From Oscheius onirici (Eukaryota > Nematoda > Chromadorea > Rhabditida > Rhabditidae): DNA of 64,000 nt. Below the pieces are notes generated by a model that had not been told where the DNA came from, did no database searches, and was given only the letters and a program-made list of their open reading frames with translations. This document shows positions 33,390 through 45,800 of the stretch, piece after piece (positions within the stretch are counted from its first letter, which is position 1; every line of letters begins with the position of its first letter). The stretch spans positions 992,001 through 1,056,000 of the forward strand of contig OW051472.1 of assembly GCA_932521025.1 (NCBI GenBank), read 5' to 3'. Position numbers and translations under genes: made by a program.

Positions 33390-34462
33390 GACACCTGTTC
33401 TTTCGTACATTTTTGGCGGTAGGAATACAAAGAGGAAGAAAGAGAATATGGGAGAGCCTTATCAAGCCAGAGAGCACACATTCAGAACGTCGCATTATGT
33501 TTGCTTAGGTTTCTCGAGGTCGAGGCACCACGAAGATCATTTTTGGCAACAAAAGATCATCAAATTCAGAAGAATTTGGCTGATAAAGCAAAGCAAGTGG
33601 AACTGGATTTTTGAGTGAAAAAAAAGCATAATTTCTACTATTCCTTTTGCAAAATGATGAAAGGGATTAAAACGTCACTATACAGCACAATATGAGCTTT
33701 TTGGAGCAAAACGGGTGTGAATTTGCCTCGATTTCATGAGAAATAGCAGTTATTGAAGCTTTTTCTAGCTAGGGGCCATAAAAGGGCGATATTTGCGGTG
33801 ATTTACTGAAAAGTTCAACATTTTTGGAGATAAACCGCTTCAGCTACGAAACATTGCTATTATGTGAAGAGAAAAACGAAAAAAAAGATATACAAACAGA
33901 AGAAAAAAAATCGCTTTAATTTTTCTCATTTGAAACCCCGCCGCATTTTTGGCTGACTATTGAATTTGAAAAATGGCGGAATTTTGAATGTTTGCCTTCT
34001 AAAGAGTTCACTATGCAGTTTTTCCCCAAAAGGCATCGAAATTATCGAATAATCAAGTCAAATGATCTTGTCAACTGCTTTCCAAGGTTCCGCCACGATT
34101 TCTAGCCAAAAACTGCGCCCTAGTAGGTATAAAATGCCTTTTTCTCGTCCCTTACAAAATTGTATAAAAACACATGGAAAAATATGGGATGTTCATTATT
34201 TCTTCTCTGGAGAAGGTGAAAACAGGATGGGAAAAGAAAATAGGCAACTTGAAAAGTGTACATCAGGGAAAAATAATAAAAATACAAAAATATGGGAGTT
34301 TCTAGCACCGTCTACGAGCATATGTGTTGAAAAGTGAGAGGATATGAGAAGGAGATTCCGGGAATGGGAGGCAGCAAAATAAACCGGGATAAACTTTTTT
34401 TGAGTAGCAAGACTAGGCGCGGGGAAAAAATCTTACGGTAGAGATAGTTCAAAATAAGAGAT
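33390..34462. other. Intergenic, no gene seen
   Basis: AT-rich, with scattered short frames lacking splice partners. It separates the RING gene start from the E2F stop, both minus strand, and probably holds the RING promoter. Confidence 0.45.
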
Positions 34463-37400
34463 CTACATGAGGTTGCTGAGATCCCAGTCGCTTCCGCCAA
34501 AGAGCTCCGAGAGACCGGCGTGGGTGAGAGGGAATCCATAGGCGCCTTCCTGAAATTATGATGGCTTGAAAGAGAAACGGGCGATCATTGGTTTTTTTTA
34601 GTGAAAAATGACTCTAAATAGTACAGTTCTAACATTTTGCGTTACTCTCCTTAGGAACCCAAGAAAACTGTCATATTAGTCTCATTACGTTTGGCTCAGG
34701 CGTTCGAACAAAAAGTTAAGAAATGTTTCAGCAAATAGGTTTCTACCTGTACCACGATCTTACTCAAGTTCCAAGAAACGAACGTGTTTCTGTGCGAAAC
34801 AGGTACTTTCTAAGAGAGAGAGAGAGATCTCGGATGGGGTGTTTCTATTACAGCTTGCGAGGCTCAGGTTCCTTATAAAATTGGCAAAGGTTCTAGTCGC
34901 ATTTAATCAGTGTTTGTCAAGCTTTGCTCTATACAAGTTGAGCATTTGCCTAGCCTCAGCTAAAGCAAAAACCTGCAAGAACTCACTCCAGTACCCGGCT
35001 CCAGGGGCAAGAAAGTATCCAAAGGCAGATTGGCCTCCAACTGGTCCAAAGTCGGAGCATTTGGCGTCAACAGCGTCGTCGTCGCGGCCAGCATCTTCAG
35101 CGGACTGAAGAAACTTCCCGAAGGCTGACTCGGAAAGCGGCTCGGCGTCTGAATCTCGCTGCTGAACTGGCTGCTGAGTTTTCGAGGTAGAGGCAGCACA
35201 AAGTCCTAAATTATTTGGTTGTAGATAAAAAAGACAGGAAACCTGTTGAAAGTCGCTATTAAAGGCCTGATCCTGCTCTTTCATGCTCCTCGAGCTGCAC
35301 GGCTGGTCCGAATTGTTAATAGTTGTGGCTTTGGGAGCTTCTTCTGCTGCTTGTGGTGGCGCTGGCAGCGAAATGCCTAAAATAGGGCTTAGTTGACGGA
35401 ATTTTGCGTTTTTTGTCAAAACTGAGAAAACACGCACCTCCTCCTCCTGAAATAGCCCTTGGCTCCAGATTTTCGCTGTTAGCTAAAGCCGGAGGACAGA
35501 GAAACGCTGCTAGTTCGCTGCCGGGATTTCTTACGGCAAGCTGGAATTTGCCTGTTGTCTTCGGATCAGCTACCTGTAAATTTTTGAATTTGAGAAAAAT
35601 AAGCAGAAAAAGTTACCTCGATCGACGTATAACATCCCACTGGAGACTTGATGGCAATGAGGGACTGGCCCTCAAAGTCCGGTATCGAACGCAGATCAGA
35701 GAACTGGACGTAACTGAAAATTTGATCGTTTTCAAGTATTTTCTACTTTTCGTAGCCTAGGAAGAAAGTATGGTTTCCTTAATTAAAAGAAGGCATTACA
35801 GTAACCCATGTTCTTCGCGAAGAGACCGGATTAACACGGATGAAATAGGTTTCTTTACCGCTATTTTCATCTAGTCACGAAACCGTAACTGCTTTCTATT
35901 CGTTTCGAGACCCAAATAAAGTCAACATTTGGCTCGGGGATCCTTTTTTGTGGTCAGGCGTCTCGAAACGGACAAAAAAATTACGGTTTCTTCAAAATCT
36001 TCCACCATTTGGGACCAAATTTTGTAGAAAAATGCTCGAAAAGTACCTGTAAGGCTTGTCGATCGGGTCATCCTTGACGAGTCTCAGACAGGCGTTGAGA
36101 TCTTCAATCATGGCGTCTATATGGCTCTCGGCTTCGACCAGCTCTCGCGTCTCCTGATACAGCGTGTAGAGTTCCTGCTCGTCGCATTCTGGCGTCCTGG
36201 AAACTGATTTTATTCTCATATTTCTTGGTTTTTAAGCCATCAAAAATCTTTTCTATAGGTTCTGCTCCATAGAATCTCAAAAACTTCCAAATTTCCTAGG
36301 AATTTTGTCAATTTCCAGTCCCTAGCGCTAAAACAAAGAACGACCTTGAAATTTTAGACAGGCTGCGATGATCGCCACATTGCGCAGCAGCTGCAGACCG
36401 AAAGGCAAGGATTACGAAATGAGAGGGCGCGAAATGGCTCATAAACTGAAGGACAGGCTGTTGTTGCCATCTGGGTAGGAGAGAGATCGGATCTGCTCTT
36501 TGGGTCTCACAATCAGAGTAACTGGTTTCTTTTGTACTCTACTATGAGTAAAAAAAATAGCAGTTTTCAGACTGTTCCTCAAGAGTCAAGAGACGTGAAC
36601 TACTAGTAAAACTCAGATGAACGGTACAGTCTTCAGTGGAAATGATAGGGAAGAGTCAATTTACTGAACTGAATCGCCTTCAGATCTGGTTTCAGACTGT
36701 TCTTCTCTCTGAAAATATGAGACTGAGTCAAGCGGACTGTACTGGTTCAGAACTATATTTTTGTACTCTTTTACTGGTTCAATCCAGAAAAAAAAAATAG
36801 GATCTACCCGCAACCCAACTGTAAAGTTCAGTTGGTATTCCAAAGGACCAGTATACCGGGATAAGTCAAGACTACTGAACTGAGCTGTCTCTCTCTCTCT
36901 CTGAGTCAAGCACAGTCAGAGGAAATCTTTACAAAGGGCATCAAGTAACTGTTTTGAAGAGCCTTTTTAGCGAGGAAGCTCAGATTCCGTGAAAAAAGGA
37001 CTCACTTCCATCGTATACTGTTTTTGCCGACCTTCTCCACGAGATCGATGCCTTCCAGTACGTTCGTAATGTCATACAGTCGTCTTTTCGGCACGGATAG
37101 TCTCTCCGCAGCTTCGTTCAGGTTTAAAATCTGGAATTTTCGATTTTTAGACCATAGAAGCTAGAAAACAAACTTGATTATCGTCTCTAAGTGCCATAAA
37201 CTTTCTCGTTGTCATTAGAAGCGAGTTGTCGAGCCTCGAAGCTGGCTTCAGGTCATGCGGCAGGTCGATGTGGCCCTCGTCGCCGGCTTTGCGTTTTCCT
37301 CTGGCTAAAACTAGTATTTTGTTGGGGAAAAGTCTAAAAAATACATTTATTCTTCGGCGCCGGCCGTTTTCCATTCTGGAACTGCGAAAAATCGACCAAG

Positions 37401-38267
37401 TTGTTGTACGGGTCGCTGTAGCTTCCGTGCTCAATTTCCTCGGAATTGACTGTGGACGGCGCGAGATCCAGACGACGACGGGCGTTTCCAAGATGGATCT
37501 GGAATAGAAAGTTCATAACACTTGGCTTAGAAATTTGAAGCACTTGTTATTTTAGAGACACTGAGTCGTTGGCAAGCCTACATTGCGCGAAAGTGCCTAA
37601 AACTTATGACAGCTTATGTCAAGTCTAAGGAACCACAGCTTACACAGTTAGACAGCGAAAGACACTGACGACATCAGAATGTACGGCCACAGACTCCACA
37701 GTTAGACAATAAAAGGCACATTCGCAGTCACGACAGTTAGATAATAGACACACTCCGTAGTTAGACAGCAAAGATCACAACCACCGAAAGCCACAGACTC
37801 CACGGCTAGACAGCGCAGGTTCATCGACGACTTCCACAATTAGTTAAAGCCACTTCTAGTTGGACAGAAAAGAGTCACAGACTCCGCAGTTAGACAGCAA
37901 AAAGTCACCTTGTCTGGCTTGACGTCGGCATACTCGGTAGGCGATTCCAGCGCATTCCAGTTCGGATGTTCGTTTTCTGGACTATCTCTGAATTATTTTT
38001 GCTCTAATTAAAAGCAAAAAATGCTCACATTTCGGGTTTTACATAGCGTACGAGGCCACCGGCTTCCGAACTTCTTAATACGTCTCCGCCAATTTGTGTT
38101 GTTGTTCCGGCGAGAATCGCTTCCAAGTTTACCTGGCTCTGAAAACATGTTCTATCAAAAATGCCCCAATTTTGTTGCACAACAGGGAAACATTGGAAAG
38201 GTGTAAAAACTTACCGAATCCATGTAGGGGAAGTTTTGTCCGAAAGCCTGCCAACTTTGAGGCTCCA
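34463..38267 (-). CDS. E2F family transcription factor
   Basis: From the start near 38267 ([18 protein letters not shown]) exons run [51 protein letters not shown], then the winged-helix DNA-binding domain: [60 protein letters not shown] with the RRxYD DNA-contact motif. Next are the leucine-zipper/coiled coil and marked box ([40 protein letters not shown]), a low-complexity part, and at the end the transactivation and pocket-protein binding motif [19 protein letters not shown]. Order and content match animal E2F with activator-type C-terminus; it would heterodimerise with DP and be controlled by Rb-type proteins. The intron between the winged helix and marked box (about 36.2-37.0 kb) and the last intron are longer than usual. 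An upstream non-coding exon is possible. Confidence 0.88.
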
Positions 38268-39844
38268 TCGAAATTTCTGCGGCCAGCCTGTAAGATTTGT
38301 TGTTTTCAGGGAAGAAATGTGAAAAAAAGTAGAAAATTCGGAAGATATTTGCTTTTTTCCGTGTAATACGTGTTTTACAAACTTTTGGGTGAAGGTTTTA
38401 GCTTTTCCCGTCATTTTTCATCGATTTTCGTCGCATAGCTGGATTGCCAGTTGATTATGATCGCGAGAATCAAAATATTACCGGAGGAATGAACGAACAT
38501 AAGCTTGAAAAGGCAAGTCTACTATTGCGAAAAATTGTGATTTTTAATCCTGGGAAAAACCTTAGCTTACGTCTTTTTCAATCTGTTATTTCCTATCTTT
38601 ATTAGCGAAAGATGCAGTGGAAAATCGCTAAATTTGAGCAGAAATAGACGCACTCAACTTTCGCCTATTTTACGACCTCAATTAGGGCAGTAAAAGGACG
38701 CCTCTCTACATTCTACTGTTTCCAGACTCGAGATTCAGCAATTTTCCATCGAATTAGACTAAAAATCTGTGAAAAACGGTGAAAATTTCGTTGAAAAAGA
38801 GCCAAGTGCGGTAAAACGTGGTTCAGCGAGGAACTGAAGGGAGTTTTCCCGCCAAAAATCTCCAGTGGTTGACCGGTCGCCGCCGAAGCTTGGGTTACGG
38901 TAGGTCTGGATTCGACGCTCTTTTGCGTACTTTCTCTCGACGATGAAATTTTTCCTTTCCTCTTTTTACTCACTTTCTCAATCAATTTCTGTGTTTTTAT
39001 GGTTTTTCTGAAGAAAACATGCAAGAAAACCTTAGGATCCGTGTTCGGATCAAAACAGGCGAAAGATATGGCCTTTACGGAAAGAGACAGTAATAACCTG
39101 TCGCTAGAAGAGATTTTTTCCGTTTTCTTCAATTATAGCTTTAATTTTCGGTGTTGTCCCGAAAGTAACAGGTTTCCTTTGACGAACTCTCCGATCAAAA
39201 CTGAAGAAAATGTGGATCAAAAGAAGATCAGGAGAAAGCTAATGTGAGAAGACTAACTGACAGTAGACTGCTTTCCTTTTGTCTGCTGGAACTTTTTCGT
39301 TGAAAATGAAAGAGTTTCTTCTGCTTTTTATGAGAATTTGGCCCAAAAATCAATGACCAAACTAAAATAACAGTGCAGAAGCGAGTAGGTAGTTGGCTCA
39401 GATTGACTAATCTTCAAGTCATTTCGCTTTCTCTTGCAAATTGCTAGAACGGATGTACAAAGGCTCCGAAACTCGGAGAAATGTTACTAAGTTAGCTTTT
39501 TGGAAGGTTTCAGTGTCAAAAGACACAAGCTCCCAGTTGACTAACCTTTCCCAGCACTTGTAGCTCCTCCATTATGCTTCGTAGCCTCATGAAAACTCGA
39601 AAACACCCTGAAAACCGTCGAATTTGAAGAAAAGACGAAAAATAGAGAGGTAGCTCGTCGGAGTCGTCTAATCCGACGGTGCTCTCCTTCCCGCCATCAG
39701 TGTCCTTTTCGCGCCCATCGCAGCCTTCCCGCCAAAAAATCTCTGGCAAGAAGCCATCTTTGACTCTTTACAGCCAATAATTGCCTAATCATGACAACTT
39801 TCAGAAACTCCTTGGGTCCCCGACCATAATCTAAACAAGGAGAG
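38268..39844. other. Region between divergent E2F and GFM1 genes
   Basis: Likely holds the promoters of both genes. A minus-strand MEELQVLGK start near 39570 has a donor after it but joins the E2F exon out of frame, so I do not call it coding. The rest shows no convincing exon. Confidence 0.4.
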
Positions 39845-42800
39845 ATGGTCTTGACTAGAGCACGTCTAGTCACACAAAAGGTAAGTTTTTACACATTTGT
39901 CTCATATAAACCCATCGCTTTCAGGCCAAAACGAGCCTAATTAAGCGTCTACTCAGTGCTGAAGCTGCTGCTGCGCAAGCCACCGTCGTGACTCCCGGCG
40001 TCCGTCCAGTGGAGAGAATCAGGAATATCGGTTAGTTTTAGACTTTTCCAGCTGTTAAATTTAGGAAAATTTCAGGTATTTCGGCTCATATCGACTCGGG
40101 AAAGACGACAGTCACGGAAAGAATCCTCTTCTATGCCGGAAGAATTGACTCCATGCACGAGGTTTGTGGGAGATTTGTGTGCCAAAACTTTCCCTGTCAC
40201 TTTTTGCCAGAAAACTGCCGGAAGGTTATGCAATTTTCTGTGTTTTCCTATCAAAAAGTCGTCAATTTTAGTAGTGCATTTCAAAGAGATTCTTCTCCCA
40301 ACTTTCTTCTTTTTCAGGTTCGCGGAAAAGATGACGTCGGAGCCACAATGGACTTTATGGAGCTGGAGAGACAGCGCGGTATCACAATTCAGTCAGCCGC
40401 TACGTACGTCGACTGGCACGGCACCAATATCAATATTATCGACACTCCTGGTACTGTTTTCAACCCTTTTTAAATATTACGCGATTCTAGGCCACGTCGA
40501 CTTTACTGTGGAGGTAGAACGAGCTCTCCGAGTTCTGGACGGAGCAGTCCTTGTTCTATGTGGCGTCGGAGGAGTACAATCGCAGACGTTTACAGTGAAC
40601 CGGCAGTTGAGCAGGTCGGTCATATTTTTCTGGCAAAATACGGGAAAACCACTAAAACATGGTCCAGAAAAGAGGCAAAACAAACTCCTCTTCCCCTTTT
40701 CACGAAAAAGCCAGCTTTGCCCAGCAAAATCGAAAAAAAGCCAGTAAAACTGCTCAGAAAACATTCGTTGTTTACTGTATTTCGTTGTATGTCCTGTGTT
40801 CTTCGAAATACAGGGAGAAACAGATAGAGATCGGCCATCTATTTTGACAATCTTCGAGGAAATTGACTGAAAAATGTTTGAAAGACCTTAACAAACAAGC
40901 TTCTGTGTCCGAAAGCATAAAATACAGGTTTTAACACAAATTCTGCAGAGATTTCCATTAAAAACCTCTAAATTCTTACAGATACAACGTGCCCTTCATC
41001 TGCTTCGTGAACAAGATGGATCGTACTGGAGCCACGCCTCTCCGAGCCCTGGACGGACTCCGCAACAAGCTGCATCACAACGCTGCCCTTATTCATCTGC
41101 CAATCGGCAAGGACAGCGGATTCTGCGGATTTGTCGACCTCGTCACAGAGCAGGCCGTCTACAATGAGGGAGAAGATGGTCTGATCATCAGACGCGACGA
41201 AATTCCGAAAGAATTGAGGGCACAGGCCAAGGATTACAGGCAGGAAATGATTGGTGGGTCTTTTTTAATCAAATTTCGATAAAATTGTATGAGTTCATTT
41301 GACTCGATGGAAAACCTTTTTTTCTTGCAGAACATATCGCCAACGGAGACGAGGAGCTTGGAGAAATGTTCCTGAACGACGTTAATCCGTCCGAGGACCA
41401 GATTCATGCCGCCATTAGGAGATCTGTCATCAAGGTAGGCCTTTTTTGTGTCCTTTTGAAGAAAAGTGGGTTGATGACGAGACTTTATTAGTTCCTAGAA
41501 GAAAAACCACCGATTCTGCTTAGAAATAGGCTCATCTGTTGGCTCAGTGTGTTGTTCAGCTATAATGGCTGGCTCTGGGATCGTAGAGACCTTAAATGAT
41601 TATTTCCAGTCAGTAGTTGTGAACTTTTCTCGGTGAAAATTACGCATTGCCGAAAATCACTGTTTTTGTCAAAAAATGTGCAAATTTAGCTTCACAAGAA
41701 AGATCAAATCACTGCAAGATGTAGACTTACCAGAGTTGCTTCCTGTCTCTCGCCTTTTGATGATAAGGAGCTATTTTTCTAAATATGCGTTCTTTTGGCT
41801 CGCAAGTGGCTCACCTTTTGACTAAAATCAGGCTTCCTGACATCGTCTTCTTCTGAAGAAGTAGCTGGAATAGCACTTTCTGAGACTCCTTCAATTTGTT
41901 CAGGCTTTCTAGCCAGTCTCATAGCCAGACCCCCGTCCAAAATGCCATAACAGACGAAAAGATTCATCTAAAAGGCAACTGTTTCGATCTAAAAATTGAA
42001 CAAGGAAGTAGAAAAAGTTTGCAACAAGACTGTTTGCATCGCGCAGAAAACTGCAACTGATAGGCGGAACTAGAAGAAATGTTGGCCTTTGAACAGCCGA
42101 AAACGCGGGCCAAGAAGGTGGATCGTTTGATGACCAAAAAGCGCACAAAATTCTCTCTAGTTTGCGGGGGAAAAGCAACAGAAATCACTCCGTCTTACAG
42201 CGGTCACACTCTCTCGAGACTGGAATCAGTCACTGTGGGACGGAAATTGTGGGTTAGGAATCAGGAATTTTCATGCTGTGAAACTTTGAAAGTGTGCAGC
42301 TGAAAAGAGTATCGATGAGTGTAAATTCCGAATGAAACAGTCGAAAACAAGTAGCCAGCAAAAGATCCGTGCCTCGAACAAAAAAATGTCTACTTGATGA
42401 ACTATGGAAAAACAAACGTCCAATTGGCCACTGATCAGTGTTTTGGGGCTTCCTTAGTTGTAATGGTCATTTTAGAGTAAGAAATCATAAAGCAGGCTGA
42501 AAATCGTAATAATTTCTCCATTTTCAGCGCTCCTTCATTCCCGTGCTGACGGGAACGGCTCTAAAGAACAAAGGAGTCCAGACGATGATCGACAATGTCG
42601 TCCGCTACCTGCCGAATCCGAGCGAAGTCGTCAACAAGGCCAACATCAAGGCTGATGAGAAAGAGACGACGATTGTTCTCTCACCAGAACGCTCCAATGC
42701 CAAGCCTTTCGTCGGTCTTGCCTTCAAACTCGAGGTTTTTCTCATATTTCTCTCTCACAAAAAATAACATTTTTAGGCCGGAAAATATGGCCAGCTGACT

Positions 42801-45800
42801 TATTTCCGCGTCTATCAGGGCCAGCTTAGCAAGGGAGACACAGTCTACGCGTCCAGAGACGGCAGAAAGGTCCGAGTTCAGCGACTCGTCAGGATGCATG
42901 CGGCTGATATGGAGGTACCTTTTTTACATGAAAAAAATGGGGAAATGTGATTCACTTTCAAGACTAGGCGCTGAAGATTCATGTACAATGCGCAGAAAGG
43001 TAACAACGTAACGATTTGGTCGGAAGACGCGGTCTAGATTCAGAGCAGAGGACGAGATCCTTTTCCGTTGGGCAGACTCTTCTTCTTTTCCAAAAGATAG
43101 TATGCGTAAGCTTGATCACGGAATTCCGAATTGTGAATGTAGTGCATAGCTCCGTAGAGGGAAATTTGGTTGAGCTGGCAAAGCTTAAACATCGATTTAT
43201 CATTGAAAAGGACAAAAAAACTCACAAACTCCCAGAGTCTCAGCTGTCCGTTCTGGTAGAAAATGTGACTGAGAGTCCTGCCGCAAAGGCCACCACATGA
43301 CTTTCCGTCGGGCTTCCATATTAGGGAAAAAGATGGCCGGAAATTGAGCAGTACTAAACGGCTGCACTTTTTTGAAAATTTCTCAACTTTTTTGCCGAAA
43401 AAAAGGTATAGTTATATCAATGTAATTGCGAACTTTTGTAGAAAAAAAACGAGTAAGAAGCGCGAAAAGATTTATATACAAAGGGAGGTAACAACGTAAC
43501 GAAATGGGCCAGAAAATGGGGTAAGTACTGGTCTCAGAACAGAGGACGAGGTCCTTTTCTCTTCTTCTTCAGAAGGTAGTGTTCGGAGGCTTCCTCGCAA
43601 AATTCCGACTTGTGGATCAGGCTCAAAGCCTCGCGCAGAGACATCTTATAGTTACGAAGCTAAAAGTTATGTTTTTAAAACTAGCTAAAACATACGAAAT
43701 AATAGAGATTTTTCTCTTGTGGATCGTCGTTGAATGCAATCTTGTTCGGCATCTTGCCTTAACCACCATATCTGCCGCTGTAGAATTCGGTCAGGACTTT
43801 CGGATCAAAATTGTCAATGTACTCGAGAAATGTGCTGATTCCCATCTTTTTGGCCATCTAAATTGTGGTTGCTGAGAAGAAAAAAAGCTGTTTTACATTG
43901 ATAAGCTCGTGCTTTTCGTCATTTTTGTCTGCAGAAATGATGCTTGACTGATACTCGCAAAGAGCCGGAAGCTCTTCTTCCTTCTTCTCAATTTCCGGCT
44001 TCTTTTTCTCCTTCTTCAAAAGATAATAGGCGTAAGCTTGATCACGGAATTCCGAATTGCTGATAATTTCGACAATGTCGTACATCGGCATCCAGTTCGG
44101 CTCGGAACGCAAAAAAATAGAGATATTGCTGAAAAAGGGCATAAAACTCACGAATTCATAGAATGGATCCCACTCGAGACATCTGGTTTCACAGCTTTTA
44201 ACACTTTCGTCGCGAGACTTTCCGCTATAGAAATTGGTCAGAGCATTCGGGTCAAGTTTCTCGACGAAGACGAGAAACTTGCCAATTCCCATCTTTTGAG
44301 CCATCTTGATAGTCTTGTGCTTGTCTTGGATAGCTTTGGAGCGAAACATGACTGGAAATTGCGGCACTGTTGAGCAGTAACAAACGGCTACAAATTCTGG
44401 AAAAAATTCGGAGCGATCGAAGAGATGAAAATTCGAGACGAAAATAGCCTAGCGAGACGAAGAGCAAAATTTTAGGCCCAAAAAGGTTGAAAATACGTAA
44501 GATTTTTCCGTAAGGTGTTACATAACCAATTGAAACTAATCGAAACCAGTTACACGACCTTTGCAGGCTCGGTCAGGCTTGTTCCGCCCGCCCCTGACTT
44601 TTCGACGTTTTTGAAATGCCATGTTTTCCTGATCCCTTTTCCAAAATTTTCACTTCTGCAAAGGTGCGTAATGGTAAAACACACTACTAGCAAAAATTTC
44701 GATGAAAAAGATTGCTTAACAAAAAGTCAGGGGCGGGCGGAACAAGCCTGTGCTCGATAATTCCAATCTGACTGTTTTGGAAGGTCAAAATAAGCCCTTT
44801 GACTTTCCCTCGGTTCCTTCTAGAGATCTTCCTGACCCTTCTTCTTGACAGAAGCAACTTTCAGCTCCATTACCGATAAAACGAAAGAGGAAGGAAAGAA
44901 CTAGCGAAAAAAATTCATTATTTACAAAGCGCTTGGGGATAGGCAAAACAAAGGGGTCGGGATAACAAAATGGGTTAATTTTTGGGAATAACAATTAATT
45001 TGGATGATACACTTCGCAGTGTTCTTTCTCCTCCGTCTCGGGCTCGCTCTCTTCCTTCTCGGCGTCTCCGCCAGCCTGAGCGGCCTAAAAATGTTGTTTT
45101 AGACGAATTTAGACAAAAAATAATCGAAAAATTAGTGAAAACTTGCCCTCTTTTTCTCCTTCTTGCGGTCCTTCTTCTTCTTGTTCTTCAGCTTCTTTCG
45201 CTCGGCAGCCTCCGGGTCCTCCTCCGGCTCAGTTTTAGAAGCTTTCGACTCCGACTTGTCCAAAGTTCCCTTGACTGTATAGTGAAGCTGGACGAGTTTG
45301 CCGAAATCCGACTCGTGAACGTAGCGAAGAGCGTCGTCGATGGGAATCTCGGCGTGAAAGAGCTAAAAATAAATATTTTTAACCAAAAAATTTAATAAAC
45401 TCACGAAGCGAAGGAGACTGTCCTTTTTAAGGGCATCGGGGCTGTTGAAGGACTTGTCGGTGTATTCCGGAAAATCCTTGGTTGTGACGAGCCTCGAAGT
45501 ACGCTTCTTCTTGTTGTAAAAGTCCTTGAAGGCTTTCGGATCGGTCTCGTCGATGTAGTCGACGAATTGGCCGGCACTAAAATCCAGACTGGAGATCTGA
45601 ACCAATTTTTTGCCGTGAAAAGTCGAAAAATCCTTACAAAGTTGACCATGGCCTTCTTGAGAAAGTCGTGGCGGTTGTAAACTCGAGCCATGACTGAAAG
45701 TCGACAATTTTTGGTGGGGAAATGGAAGAAAAAGACGCAAGCAAAAGAATAGGAGAAATCGTTGCAAAATGAACGTTAGGCCTGATGTTGTCGAATATTC

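Noticed and set aside
35255-35290. DQAFNSD in the E2F linker resembling the secreted QQAYNSD motif
   Set aside because: The match is short, in an intracellular protein and without the surrounding QPKPxPVS context; treated as chance.
39516-39749. Additional first coding exon of E2F (MEELQVLGK)
   Set aside because: Its donor joins the next E2F exon out of frame; it may be untranslated or unrelated.
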